From NCBI GenBank assembly GCA_009778275.1, contig WRKC01000098.1, positions 1 to 23,494 on the forward strand: a stretch of DNA of 23,494 nt. Direction: 5' to 3'. A model generated the notes under the pieces. The model was given only the letters and a program-made list of their open reading frames with translations, did no database searches and had not been told where the DNA came from. The position numbers and the translations under genes are program-made. This document shows, one piece after another, positions 14,454 to 22,089 of the stretch. How positions within the stretch are numbered: the first letter of the stretch is position 1; every line of letters begins with the position of its first letter. Source of the stretch: Methanomassiliicoccaceae archaeon (GTDB lineage Archaea; Thermoplasmatota; Thermoplasmata; Methanomassiliicoccales; Methanomethylophilaceae).

Positions 14454-15391
14454 CCCGACTCCTTTATTAGTTTTAGGTAAGTGGTCTCAAGATTATCCTC
14501 TTCGCTCACTCCGTAAGCGCCGATGTTCAGCGAGCTGATGTCCTTGAAGAACTTTACGCAGGCGCTTATGTCGCCTTCCACCACAGCCTCTATGTCATTG
14601 CCATATCTCTCGGCTGAAACAACATTATCCAGCTGTTCAACCATGTGCGTCATCAATGGGCTCGGTGTGCTTTCTACCTTAATGGTCACCCTTCTTTTAC
14701 CGCTACTCTTCTCAATCACGCTCATGTCATCCTGAATGATCATCTTCCCGTGGTTGATCAGTGCGATCCTGTCGCAAAGATCGCTTACCTCATGAAGCAC
14801 ATGAGAGCTCATGATCACAGTGAGATTGTTTGAGTCATTTCTGAGATTTTTCATGATCTCCCTCATCTCAGCCTGCCCTCTAGGGTCGAGACCGGAGGTC
14901 GGCTCATCCAATATTATTACGCTGGGTCCGTTCATAAGCGCTTGCCCTATTGCTATCCTCTGCCTCATGCCTTTCGAGAACGTTCCCAACTTCTTGTCCT
15001 CCCATTCTAACATTTTTACTTTCTCCAGGATCCTGTCGGTCTCGCTTTTTATCGATTCGGTGTTCATTCCGATTATCTGCCCAACATACCTCAGGGTCTC
15101 CCTGGGCGTGAGATAAGGATAGAATTCCGGGGTCTCAACGACCGTTCCGACATTGGTAAGCGCGGCCTTCGGGTCTTTCGTTACATCGATGCCATTGATG
15201 TACGCCTCCCCGGAAGAAGCGTTGATAAGGTGCGTCAATATTTTCAGTGTGGTGCTCTTTCCAGCACCGTTGGGGCCGAGAAACCCGGTGAAGCTGTTCT
15301 TTTTCACGGAAAGATTCAGGTTGTCCACTGCGACAAACCCTCCGTACTCTTTCCGCAGCCCCACTATCTCGATGGGATTGTCAGATGACAT
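14450..15391 (-). CDS. ABC transporter ATP-binding protein
   Basis: Nucleotide-binding subunit of an ABC-2 exporter, 313 residues. Walker A is GPNGAGKST (39-47), the ABC signature is SKGMRQR (139-145), and Walker B plus D-loop is IILDEPTSGLD (159-169). The Q-loop position reads VVETPEFYPYLTPRE, with Glu instead of Gln, as seen in the BcrA-like subfamily of bacitracin or lantibiotic exporters. The C-terminal 80 residues form a domain common in this subfamily. It is the first gene of a two-gene unit with the permease at 13617-14453. A minus-strand TATA box (TTTAAATCC region, 15411-15421) is about 26 bases before the ATG, fitting a leaderless start. Confidence 0.92.
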   Translation of the reverse strand: MSSDNPIEIVGLRKEYGGFVAVDNLNLSVKKNSFTGFLGPNGAGKSTTLKILTHLINASSGEAYINGIDVTKDPKAALTNVGTVVETPEFYPYLTPRETLRYVGQIIGMNTESIKSETDRILEKVKMLEWEDKKLGTFSKGMRQRIAIGQALMNGPSVIILDEPTSGLDPRGQAEMREIMKNLRNDSNNLTVIMSSHVLHEVSDLCDRIALINHGKMIIQDDMSVIEKSSGKRRVTIKVESTPSPLMTHMVEQLDNVVSAERYGNDIEAVVEGDISACVKFFKDISSLNIGAYGVSEEDNLETTYLKLIKESG

Positions 15392-15448
15392 GTTCTCTCA
15401 ATCGCGTTATTGGATTTAAACCTACTTATAGTTTACAAGTCAACCTAT

Positions 15449-16339
15449 TTAATCTCTCCTGCTCATCTTCCTTTTCGTTCCGCGCCTGATGGTCATCGCC
15501 ATCTGGTACGACTGGACCTTTATCACTGCCGGAGTATAATCCAAGAAGTGATAGAAAGATGCCAGGCCGGTGAGCGCTCTCCTTGGGAAATCCTTCTCGA
15601 CTCCCCTGACCGAGTTCTCCCTTTTCATGATGCTGTTCAGAAAGTCTTCCGTGTTGTCTGCTTTGGATATCGTGACAACCGACCCCAGATCCTCGGCGAT
15701 GTGTCCGTCGCTTCCGCCGGTTATCCCCAAACCGTGTTTCCCGAAGGATGATATTGCTTCGACATTATCCTCGCGGGTCATCCCTCCGCAGATCACCTCA
15801 TATGCATCCAGCCTGTTTATCACCTCATCCGGGATGTATCCTTTCCTGTTGCAGATCTCCACCCCCTTGTTGGATCCGAGGTATCCCATCGGATGCGCCC
15901 CGGACACGACGCAGTTCTGATCCTCCAGAAGATCGAGGAGTTTTTCCGTCGAGCAGTCCCTGAGGGCCAGCCAGGGGCACGACTGCAGGCGCGGGCGTAT
16001 GTTCTCGGTCCAAAAATCCCTGAGGTCGTTCATTTCGTAAAAATATGTCAAGATATGAGGGCCGTCCGACGTGCTCACTTCCATTCCGGGAATGATGAAC
16101 ACGTCCTCCTTTCCCAGATCGATGGAGTCAAGCGATCTTATCAGGTTGTGGTCGGTGACCGCCATCCCCACATTCCTGGATCTTGCGATCTTCAACAGTC
16201 TCCTGATGTCGCTGTACGAGTCGGAACAGTCGGTATGGATGTGCATATCGGCACAGAGGTAACCGGCATCGGCGATGCTCTCCCAATCCGGATTCTCGAA
16301 CTTTATCTTGGGATCGTCGAACGTTCTTACCTCAGGCAT
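15449..16339 (-). CDS. PHP-domain metal-dependent phosphoesterase
   Basis: A 296-residue protein of the polymerase-and-histidinol-phosphatase (PHP) superfamily. Metal-binding motifs appear in order: HIHTDCSDS (His33, His35), TDHN (Asp63, His64), PGMEVS (Glu87), GPHIL (His95), SGAHPMG (His150) and GSDGH (Asp212, His214). This is the full set expected for a trinuclear metal site. Substrates in this family vary from histidinol phosphate to nucleotides and RNA, and none can be chosen here. It follows the deaminase gene and overlaps its 3' end, so both are likely on one mRNA. The start is uncertain: an in-frame GTG at 16351 has AGGAG only two bases away, while the ATG at 16339 is 14 bases from it. 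I chose the ATG. Confidence 0.85.
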   Translation of the reverse strand: MPEVRTFDDPKIKFENPDWESIADAGYLCADMHIHTDCSDSYSDIRRLLKIARSRNVGMAVTDHNLIRSLDSIDLGKEDVFIIPGMEVSTSDGPHILTYFYEMNDLRDFWTENIRPRLQSCPWLALRDCSTEKLLDLLEDQNCVVSGAHPMGYLGSNKGVEICNRKGYIPDEVINRLDAYEVICGGMTREDNVEAISSFGKHGLGITGGSDGHIAEDLGSVVTISKADNTEDFLNSIMKRENSVRGVEKDFPRRALTGLASFYHFLDYTPAVIKVQSYQMAMTIRRGTKRKMSRRD

Positions 16340-17616
16340 AACGAACGCCACATCTCCTCTGACTCCGATAATACCTCGGCCTCATCAATGGTGTTCATTC
16401 TGCCGTTCTCAAGAACAAGATCCCCCTGGCACATCACAGTCTTAACGTTAGAGGAGGACCCGGAATAGATGATGTTCGAGATCATGTTCTCCTGCAGTAG
16501 CGGCCTGAGGTTCGGCGATCCGCCGTCAAGTATCACGAGGTCTGCGTATTTCCCTTCTTCAATGGAACCGAGGGAATCCTGCATCCCTATCGCCTTCGCG
16601 GCATTCACCGTGGCGTAATCCAAAAGCTCCTGCGCTTTAGCGACCGTCGGGTCCCATCTGCTGGATTTCTGAAGCAGTCCGAGCACCTTCATCTCCGCCA
16701 TCAGGTCGAGACTGTTGTTCGTTGTGCTGCCGTCCGTACCTACTGTAACGTTCACTCCGTGTTTTTGGAATTCGGGTATCGGGGCCACGCCTCCGGTCGC
16801 CAGCTTCATGTTGGAAACCGGGCACGATGATATCGACATCCCTGCTGCCCCCATGATCCTTACCTCATTCATCGTGACCCACGCCGAATGGGCGGCGATC
16901 GCGTTCTTTCCCAGGACGCCGATGTCATTCATCCACTCGACTGGTCTTTTTCCCGTCTTTTTCCTGTGTCCGTTCACTTCTTCCCTGGTCTCTGAAAGGT
17001 GGAAGGTCAGCGGGATGTCCTTTTCGTCGGAGAATTCCTTTGTCCCTTTGCATGTCTCCTCATTGCAGACATATACTCCCTGCAACGCCGCGCCGGGGAT
17101 TATCTTTCTCTTGTCCTTGAAATCACCGTAGAACCTTTTGCAGTTCTGCAAAGGGTTTCCTTTCTGGGTCGTCATCTCTTCATCAAGGACGCACCAGCAC
17201 AACACCCCTCTTATGCCGGCCTCCATGGTGGCCTTCGCGATGATATCCTCCGAGTAGTACATATCCACGAATGTCGTCGTGCCGCTGCGGATCATCTCGG
17301 CGCATCCGAGCTTTGTGCCGATATCTATGTCCTTATCCGTCCTGTCAGAATCTATGCTGAACACTTTTTTGAGGAATTCCGGGAACGCTATGTCATCGAC
17401 GGTTCCCTTCATGACGGTCATCGCAACGTGTGTGTGGGTGTTTATCAGCCCCGGGATAACGATGTCCCCCGAGGCATTGATCTCCCTGTCCGCGGTCCCC
17501 TTGTACCCCTTTCCGACCGAGACTATCCTCTCCCCGTCAACGACCACGTCACCTCTGATTATCCTTCTCCGGGGATCCTGCGTGACTATCCATGCGTCCC
17601 TGACGGCGGTGATCAT
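16327..17616 (-). CDS. dadD: 5'-deoxyadenosine / S-adenosylhomocysteine / MTA deaminase (amidohydrolase)
   Basis: A 429-residue amidohydrolase of the TrzN/MtaD/DadD group, which deaminates adenosine-type by-products of radical-SAM and methylation reactions. The metal site is shown by HTH (His61, His63), His206 in FHLSET, His243 in AAHSAW and Asp295 in GTDG. SCPVSNMKLATGG (264-276) matches the family substrate loop. Methanogens often use this enzyme (DadD, MJ1541 type) in place of SAH hydrolase or for 5'-deoxyadenosine recycling; which applies here is inference. A minus-strand TATA-like GATTATTAC lies about 27 bases upstream. The PHP gene overlaps the 3' end. The gene is divergent from a metallo-beta-lactamase-fold gene across a 48-base spacer. 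Confidence 0.85.
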   Translation of the reverse strand: MITAVRDAWIVTQDPRRRIIRGDVVVDGERIVSVGKGYKGTADREINASGDIVIPGLINTHTHVAMTVMKGTVDDIAFPEFLKKVFSIDSDRTDKDIDIGTKLGCAEMIRSGTTTFVDMYYSEDIIAKATMEAGIRGVLCWCVLDEEMTTQKGNPLQNCKRFYGDFKDKRKIIPGAALQGVYVCNEETCKGTKEFSDEKDIPLTFHLSETREEVNGHRKKTGKRPVEWMNDIGVLGKNAIAAHSAWVTMNEVRIMGAAGMSISSCPVSNMKLATGGVAPIPEFQKHGVNVTVGTDGSTTNNSLDLMAEMKVLGLLQKSSRWDPTVAKAQELLDYATVNAAKAIGMQDSLGSIEEGKYADLVILDGGSPNLRPLLQENMISNIIYSGSSSNVKTVMCQGDLVLENGRMNTIDEAEVLSESEEMWRSLCLR

Positions 17617-17632
17617 GTTTCCTGATTCTTAT

Positions 17633-17650
17633 CTATCGTAATAATCGTTT
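17633..17650. promoter_or_regulatory. Shared divergent promoter, dadD (-) and MBL-fold gene (+)
   Basis: The 48-base spacer contains an A/T-rich core (ATCGTAATAATCG) usable as a TATA box on both strands. It is about 27 bases from the dadD ATG on one side and about 25 bases from the MBL-fold ATG on the other. Overlapping promoters would compete or be co-regulated. Confidence 0.4.
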
Positions 17651-17664
17651 CGCAGACCGAAAAA

Positions 17665-18531
17665 ATGGATATAGCGATACTTCCATCGGGAAGCATGGTG
17701 TTTCGGATAACGTTCCTCGGTACCGGCGGCGGGAGACACACCGCGATGTATCAGACCCGCTCCACCGGAGGGATGCTCGTCGAACACGGCGAAGGGAAAC
17801 ATCTCCATATCGATCCGGGGCCCGGGGCCCTGACAAATATGCACAGGATACACTATGACCTTTCCAGGACGGACTCTTTGATCGTCTCCCATGCGCATCC
17901 GGACCATTATTCGGATGCTGAATCGGTCATAGAGGGGATGACCTTCGGAGGGTGGAAGAAGAGGGGGCATCTTTACGGAAGCCCGACCGTCATCAACGGG
18001 GAGGGGCTTCTCGGACCGTGCATATCGAAATACCATCAGGGAATCATCAGGGACATCACAGTCCTCAAGCCCAGGGATGTTCTTGACATAGACGGCATGA
18101 GGACGGAGACCTGCATGTCCGACCACAGCGATCCGACGAATGTGGGCTTCAGATTCGACAGCGGCTGCGGGATAGTCTCCTATGTCAGCGACACAAGTTA
18201 TTCGGGGGGGATCGCTGAACAGTACAAAGGGAGCCGCGTGCTGATACTGCCTGTCACGACCCCGGACGATATGCAGATACCTTATCACCTCTGCACCGAC
18301 AACGCCGTTTCCTTCATAGACCTCGTCAAACCCGAGCTTGCCGTGTTCATACACTTCGGAATAGTGATGATCAAGAGAGACCCGGCGAAGCAGGCGCTTG
18401 AAACGGAGAGAAGGACCGGCGTAAGGACAGTGGCCGCAAGGGACCTCGACATTCTGGATGTCGGAGAGGCGCTTTCCTTTTCCGCCTCCGAGACATACGA
18501 TGATGAGTGGATCCCCGACACCTCGCCCTGA
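17665..18531 (+). CDS. Metallo-beta-lactamase-fold hydrolase
   Basis: A 288-residue MBL-fold protein. The metal-binding motif HAHPDH (76-81) is complete, with further ligands likely at His in SDHSDP, Asp in YVSDTSY and His in FIHFG near the C terminus. The N-terminal LGTGGGRHTAMYQTRSTGG is the glycine-rich loop typical of the RNase Z/PhnP-like subgroup. It lacks the beta-CASP domain of archaeal CPSF nucleases. Cyclic nucleotide or phosphodiester hydrolysis is plausible but not shown. The start at 17665 fits the divergent TATA element; an in-frame ATG ten codons later (17695) is an alternative. Confidence 0.8.
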   Translation: MDIAILPSGSMVFRITFLGTGGGRHTAMYQTRSTGGMLVEHGEGKHLHIDPGPGALTNMHRIHYDLSRTDSLIVSHAHPDHYSDAESVIEGMTFGGWKKRGHLYGSPTVINGEGLLGPCISKYHQGIIRDITVLKPRDVLDIDGMRTETCMSDHSDPTNVGFRFDSGCGIVSYVSDTSYSGGIAEQYKGSRVLILPVTTPDDMQIPYHLCTDNAVSFIDLVKPELAVFIHFGIVMIKRDPAKQALETERRTGVRTVAARDLDILDVGEALSFSASETYDDEWIPDTSP

Positions 18532-18553
18532 CCGCAGCCAAGTGTCAGACAAT

Positions 18554-18562
18554 GCTTAAATC
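18554..18562 (+). promoter_or_regulatory. TATA box of cca
   Basis: GCTTAAATC is centred about 25 bases before the ATG at 18583 and supports that start as leaderless. Confidence 0.55.
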
Positions 18563-18582
18563 CTCGACGCGTATTTTCTTCA

Positions 18583-19908
18583 ATGAGTCTGGAGTCCGAC
18601 GTGTTGGCGAGGATCAAACCTACCGCCGAAGAGATCGAATCCATCGACAGCGCCGCGAATGCGTTGAAGAAGGCTACGGAGGACTATGTCAGAGAGCATA
18701 ACATCGAAGCTGAGGTCCGTTTTGTCGGATCGTATGCCAAAGGAACTTATCTGTCGGATCCCGACATAGATCTTTTTCTTCTTTTCCCGGAGACCGTTCC
18801 CCTTAAGGAACTTGAGAGAGTGGGACTGTCTGTGGGAGAGGCGATTGTAGAGAAAGGAAAGAAGATGTACTCGGAACATCCGTACACGCGCGGAACGTTC
18901 CGCGACGTGGACGTGGATCTCGTTCCGAGCTATTCCCTCAAGACCGCCGAAAAACTGAGGACGGCCGTTGACCGAACCCCATTCCACACAAGTTTTGTGT
19001 TGGACAGCCTCAAAGAGGAGCAGAAAGACGAGGTCAGGCTCCTTAAGAGATTCATGAAGGGCATCGGAGTATATGGCGCGGAACCGAACACGAGAGGGTT
19101 CTCCGGCTACCTGTGCGAGCTGCTCATCATCCACTACGGTAGCTTCCTCAATGTGCTGAACGGGGTAGGCGGATGGAAGGAAGGCACCACCATAACCATA
19201 GATAAGAAGGGCCCGCCCATCATGGGCCCTCTGGTGGTCTACGATCCCGTCGATCAGAAAAGGAACGTCGCATCCGCCGTCCACATCGATACCATGGCCC
19301 TTTTCATCGTGGCATCAAAGGCCTACCTGTCATCGCCCTCGGAAAGGTTCTTCTTTCCTCGGAAGAGAATGCCGCTTTCGAGAGATGAGCTGCAGAGGAT
19401 ATCCGACCAGGACGGGGCAAGGATAATAACGGTGTCCTTCGACCGGCCTGACGTGGTGGAGGAGAACCTCCACTCCCAGCTGTGGAAGACGCGCTATGCC
19501 CTGACGAGAAAGCTCAACGATTTCGACTACACTGTGCTCAGAGCGGTCCACGAAATGTATGAGAAGAGATTGGAGATCGCTTTCGAGATCGAACGGGATG
19601 TTCTCTCCAAGACATACAAGCACGCCGGACCGCCCGTCTGGGTAAAAGCGGCGGATTCCTTCCTTGCGAAATGGAAGAACAACATCTACGGCCCGCCCTT
19701 CATAGAGGACGGGTGCTGGAACGTGATAGCGGAGAGGATGTACTTCACGGCAAAGGAGATGCTTGCCGACGAGGCCGCAGTCTCAGGCATAGGAAGGGAA
19801 ATAGACCCACGCAACATGAGGATAAGGGATCACGAAACGTCCCTGAATGAAACAGACCCTCTGCTTCTCACCGAATTGATGGATCCGAAGAACAGCTGGG
19901 AGATCTGA
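18583..19908 (+). CDS. cca: Archaeal (class I) CCA-adding tRNA nucleotidyltransferase
   Basis: Adds or repairs the 3' CCA of tRNAs without a template. The 441-residue protein starts with a helix followed by the polymerase-beta-like catalytic motif GSYAKGTYLSDPDIDLFLLF, in which Asp61 and Asp63 are two metal ligands. The third carboxylate is Asp110 in RDVDVDLVPSY. The central and tail domains match archaeal class I enzymes (RLLKRFMKGIGVYGAE, RGFSGYLCELLI, and a long C-terminal segment with FFPRKRMPLSRDEL). Total length is usual for the family. Its TGA shares a TGATCA with the stop of the convergent membrane protein gene. It would also repair the tRNA-Tyr above, whose CCA is already encoded. 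Confidence 0.94.
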   Translation: MSLESDVLARIKPTAEEIESIDSAANALKKATEDYVREHNIEAEVRFVGSYAKGTYLSDPDIDLFLLFPETVPLKELERVGLSVGEAIVEKGKKMYSEHPYTRGTFRDVDVDLVPSYSLKTAEKLRTAVDRTPFHTSFVLDSLKEEQKDEVRLLKRFMKGIGVYGAEPNTRGFSGYLCELLIIHYGSFLNVLNGVGGWKEGTTITIDKKGPPIMGPLVVYDPVDQKRNVASAVHIDTMALFIVASKAYLSSPSERFFFPRKRMPLSRDELQRISDQDGARIITVSFDRPDVVEENLHSQLWKTRYALTRKLNDFDYTVLRAVHEMYEKRLEIAFEIERDVLSKTYKHAGPPVWVKAADSFLAKWKNNIYGPPFIEDGCWNVIAERMYFTAKEMLADEAAVSGIGREIDPRNMRIRDHETSLNETDPLLLTELMDPKNSWEI

Positions 19909-20298
19909 TCACGGCGCGAAGGATAGCACTCCGACGAAGGGCGGGTTGATGAGTACAATGCATAATCCCAGCGCAAGCATAAGGAAGAGCAGGTAATCCA
20001 TCAGCAATGTCTTCATTTCTAGAAGGTCCGCGCGGAACCCCATCAGCATAAGGAGCCTCTTCATTATCAGAACGAACAGCAGCGCCACCAGGGTCGCGAT
20101 TATCCAACCGATGTCCGCATTCGCTTTGCAGATGAATGAACCTATGATTCCCATCAATACCGCTAGACCGGTAATGACGAACAGAACTTTCGTCCCGTAT
20201 ATATCCTTGAGGATGAACTCGCGTTCGTCGAACTCGGATGGAGTGAACTCGTATTCCTCCTCTTTCTCTTCGACAATACGCCTCTGTCTCCTTGCCAT
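19909..20298 (-). CDS. Hypothetical membrane protein with acidic N terminus
   Basis: An unrecognised 129-residue protein. An N-terminal basic stretch (MARRQRR) is followed by an acidic one (EEKEEEYEF) up to about residue 37. Four hydrophobic helices follow: about 38-56, 62-77, 79-90 and 101-125. A minus-strand TATA box (TTTATATTG, 20321-20329) lies about 27 bases before the ATG at 20298, which decides this start over the in-frame GTG at 20307. It is convergent with cca and divergent from the 20434 gene. It may be a lineage-specific core gene; no function is suggested by the sequence. Confidence 0.65.
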   Translation of the reverse strand: MARRQRRIVEEKEEEYEFTPSEFDEREFILKDIYGTKVLFVITGLAVLMGIIGSFICKANADIGWIIATLVALLFVLIMKRLLMLMGFRADLLEMKTLLMDYLLFLMLALGLCIVLINPPFVGVLSFAP

Positions 20299-20320
20299 GG
20301 GTTCCACTAATCCCTATTTA

Positions 20321-20329
20321 CAATATAAA
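20321..20329 (-). promoter_or_regulatory. TATA box of the 19909-20298 gene
   Basis: Read on the minus strand it is TTTATATTG, about 27 bases before the ATG at 20298. It lies only some 25 bases from the left end of the duplicated promoter block, so both directions are driven from a 135-base spacer. Confidence 0.55.
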
Positions 20330-20351
20330 CGTTTATCCGCGGGCGGACCTG

Positions 20352-20421
20352 CTTTCACCACTTTCGGATGATTCGGAGACCTCTCCTGATTTTACCTTTA
20401 TATTCAAAGAAACCTGAAGAT
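20352..20421 (+). repeat. Copy A of the duplicated radA-type promoter block
   Basis: Seventy bases align without gaps to 21057-21126 with 13 mismatches by eye (about 81% identity). The block contains three 9-base units (CTTTCACCA, CTTTCGGAT, GATTCGGAG; 20352-20378) and, about 20 bases later, a TATA box (CTTTATATTC, 20395-20404). Its 3' end is 12 bases from the ATG at 20434. Confidence 0.8.
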
Positions 20422-20433
20422 GTGGTGAAGGAA

Positions 20434-20988
20434 ATGAGCCCTAGGATAATAGAGGAGATCCCTCCGGAGAACTGTGCCGTGAACCTGAGAAAGAATACCG
20501 TACCAACTGTGAAGAATGTTTTCGAGCCAAGTGATAAAAAGACCTTATCAGTCATCAGAGAAGACCTGGGAAGACAGTTGGGCCTTGCGTCGGAACGACG
20601 GAACGCCATGGTGCAGACGGTCGGCATCATGGCAGCCTTCGCTTCCGTCCTCTTCCTGCAGGTGCTCGCGACGGGCCCTGCGCTTGAGGGTTTTGGAATC
20701 CTTTTCATAGTTTCCATGGGGTCTTTTCTTTTTTGCTGCATCTGGGGGGCCGTCACATTCCTGAACTCGAGAGATCACGTTCTTTCCGCGGGAGTGAGTC
20801 TTGAGAATGGGTTGGGGATCTCTTTTGACGGCGATTCGTACGATCTTGAGGCAAAGATCGCGGTCGGGATGTGCAATGCGTGCAGGAACGTCAATCTCAT
20901 AAATACGATGCTTTCCGAAAAAATAGCGTACATGGTCATGTTGTTGACAGTAGGGGTCATCGCCTCCTTCGCCGGGTGGTGCATTTGA
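20434..20988 (+). CDS. Unrecognised three-helix membrane protein under a radA-like promoter
   Basis: A 184-residue protein I do not recognise. Residues 1-40 are soluble, then a predicted helix (KKTLSVIREDLGRQLGLASERRN, about 35-57) leads into two close hydrophobic helices (about 61-80 and 85-109). A soluble stretch of about 45 residues and a helix (CNACRNVNLINTMLSEKIA) lead to a final hydrophobic helix (about 165-183). This layout resembles SLATT or PycTM-type membrane effectors, but that is a topology match only. The open frame extends to an ATG at 20368, inside the duplicated promoter block; alignment with radA puts the real start at 20434. The first ten residues (MSPRIIEEIP) resemble RadA's MAAKTLEDIP in register. 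Its function, probably tied to RadA expression, is unknown. Confidence 0.7.
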   Translation: MSPRIIEEIPPENCAVNLRKNTVPTVKNVFEPSDKKTLSVIREDLGRQLGLASERRNAMVQTVGIMAAFASVLFLQVLATGPALEGFGILFIVSMGSFLFCCIWGAVTFLNSRDHVLSAGVSLENGLGISFDGDSYDLEAKIAVGMCNACRNVNLINTMLSEKIAYMVMLLTVGVIASFAGWCI

Positions 20989-21056
20989 AGGGCACCAAAA
21001 CATCACAGAGATTCAAAGGTGTGGTGACTCATCTCCCGTATAGAACAGAGGGTCCA

Positions 21057-21126
21057 CTTTCGCCACTTTCGGACAATTCGGTGACCTCCCCTGATTTTGC
21101 TTATATACTCAAAAAAGGTTGAAGAT
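21057..21126 (+). repeat. Copy B: radA promoter block
   Basis: The radA copy of the 70-base block. The three 9-base units read CTTTCGCCA, CTTTCGGAC and AATTCGGTG (21057-21083). TTCG recurs at exactly 9-base steps (21059, 21068, 21077). The TATA box is CTTATATACTC (21100-21110), and the block ends 14 bases before the radA ATG at 21141. Confidence 0.8.
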
Positions 21127-21140
21127 TCGAGTGAGATACA

Positions 21141-22082
21141 ATGGCCGCAAAAACCCTAGAGGACATACCAGGAGTAGGACCAGCTATAGCAGAGAAACTC
21201 CGCGAAGGTGGGTACACGGATCTGATGACCATTGCCGTAGCTTCACCTAAAGAACTCGCAGAGACGTGCGAGATCGGTGAGAAGAAAGCAATGGACATCA
21301 TCGAAGGCGCGAAACTCTGTGCCGACATCGGCGGATTCGAGTCGGGTGACAGCATTTTGGAACGCCGCAAAGCGGTGACAAAACTGACCACGGGATCAAA
21401 GGCCTTCGATGAGCTGTTGAACGGGGGTTTGGAGAGCCAGGCCATTGTAGAATTCTTTGGAGAATTCGGAAGCTGCAAGACGCAGGTATGTTTCCAGCTT
21501 GCAGTGAATGCCACCCTGCCGGTGGAAAGGGGAGGTTTGGATTCCGATGTGATAATCATCGATACCGAGAACACCTTCAGGCCGGAAAGGATAATTCAGA
21601 TGGCGAATTATCTTGGTGTGGATCCGGATTACACCCTGAGAAGGATACATGTCGCCAGGGCGTTCAACTCCCAGCACCAGATCCTCCTCGTCGATAAAGC
21701 ACTTGAAATGGCGCAGCAGACAAAGGTAAGGTTGATGATAGTCGATTCCCTGACCTCGCACTTCAGGGCCGAATATCTGGGAAGAGGGGCTCTTGCGGAA
21801 AGGCAGCAGATACTAAACCGCCATATGCACGATCTGCTGAACTTCGCCACGCTCAACAATGCTGTCATCGCCGTCACCAACCAGGTGGCCGCAAAACCTG
21901 ACGCATTCTTCGGCGATCCTACGAGGCCGATCGGCGGACACATCGTGGGGCACACAGCGACCTTCCGCCTATACCTCAGAAAAGGTAAGGCCGGAAAAAG
22001 GATCGCTAGGCTCATCGACTCTCCGAACCTGCCAGAGGGAGAAGCGGTGTTCACCGTGACCGAAGATGGTATTAAGGATTGA
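21141..22082 (+). CDS. radA: DNA repair and recombination protein RadA
   Basis: The archaeal RecA/Rad51 recombinase, which forms ATP-dependent filaments on single-stranded DNA and drives strand exchange. The 313-residue protein has an N-terminal helix-hairpin-helix domain (LEDIPGVGPAIAEKL, 6-20) and a RecA core. Walker A spans 107-114 and reads GEFGSCKT, with Cys112 where archaeal RadA normally has Gly. Walker B is LMIVDSL. IIDTENTFRPERI follows Walker A, and loop 2 is NQVAAKPDAFFGDPTRPIGGH. All other family features are present and length is usual. It has a strong own promoter whose block is repeated upstream of the 20434 gene. A hairpin and T tract follow the stop. Confidence 0.94.
   Translation: MAAKTLEDIPGVGPAIAEKLREGGYTDLMTIAVASPKELAETCEIGEKKAMDIIEGAKLCADIGGFESGDSILERRKAVTKLTTGSKAFDELLNGGLESQAIVEFFGEFGSCKTQVCFQLAVNATLPVERGGLDSDVIIIDTENTFRPERIIQMANYLGVDPDYTLRRIHVARAFNSQHQILLVDKALEMAQQTKVRLMIVDSLTSHFRAEYLGRGALAERQQILNRHMHDLLNFATLNNAVIAVTNQVAAKPDAFFGDPTRPIGGHIVGHTATFRLYLRKGKAGKRIARLIDSPNLPEGEAVFTVTEDGIKD
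22069..22077 (+). promoter_or_regulatory. TATA-like element inside the radA 3' end
   Basis: GTATTAAGG in the last radA codons is centred about 25 bases before the GTG at 22097. It could give a leaderless trmG10 mRNA that starts inside the hairpin described below. Confidence 0.35.
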
Positions 22083-22089
22083 AACTTAA

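Noticed and set aside
18583..19908. Nucleotidyltransferase as an immune cyclase partner for the 20434 membrane protein
   Set aside because: The sequence matches the archaeal CCA-adding enzyme along its whole length, not a CD-NTase.
20368..20433. Upstream ATG at 20368 as start of the membrane protein
   Set aside because: It falls inside the duplicated promoter block and before the TATA box; the radA alignment places the start at 20434.
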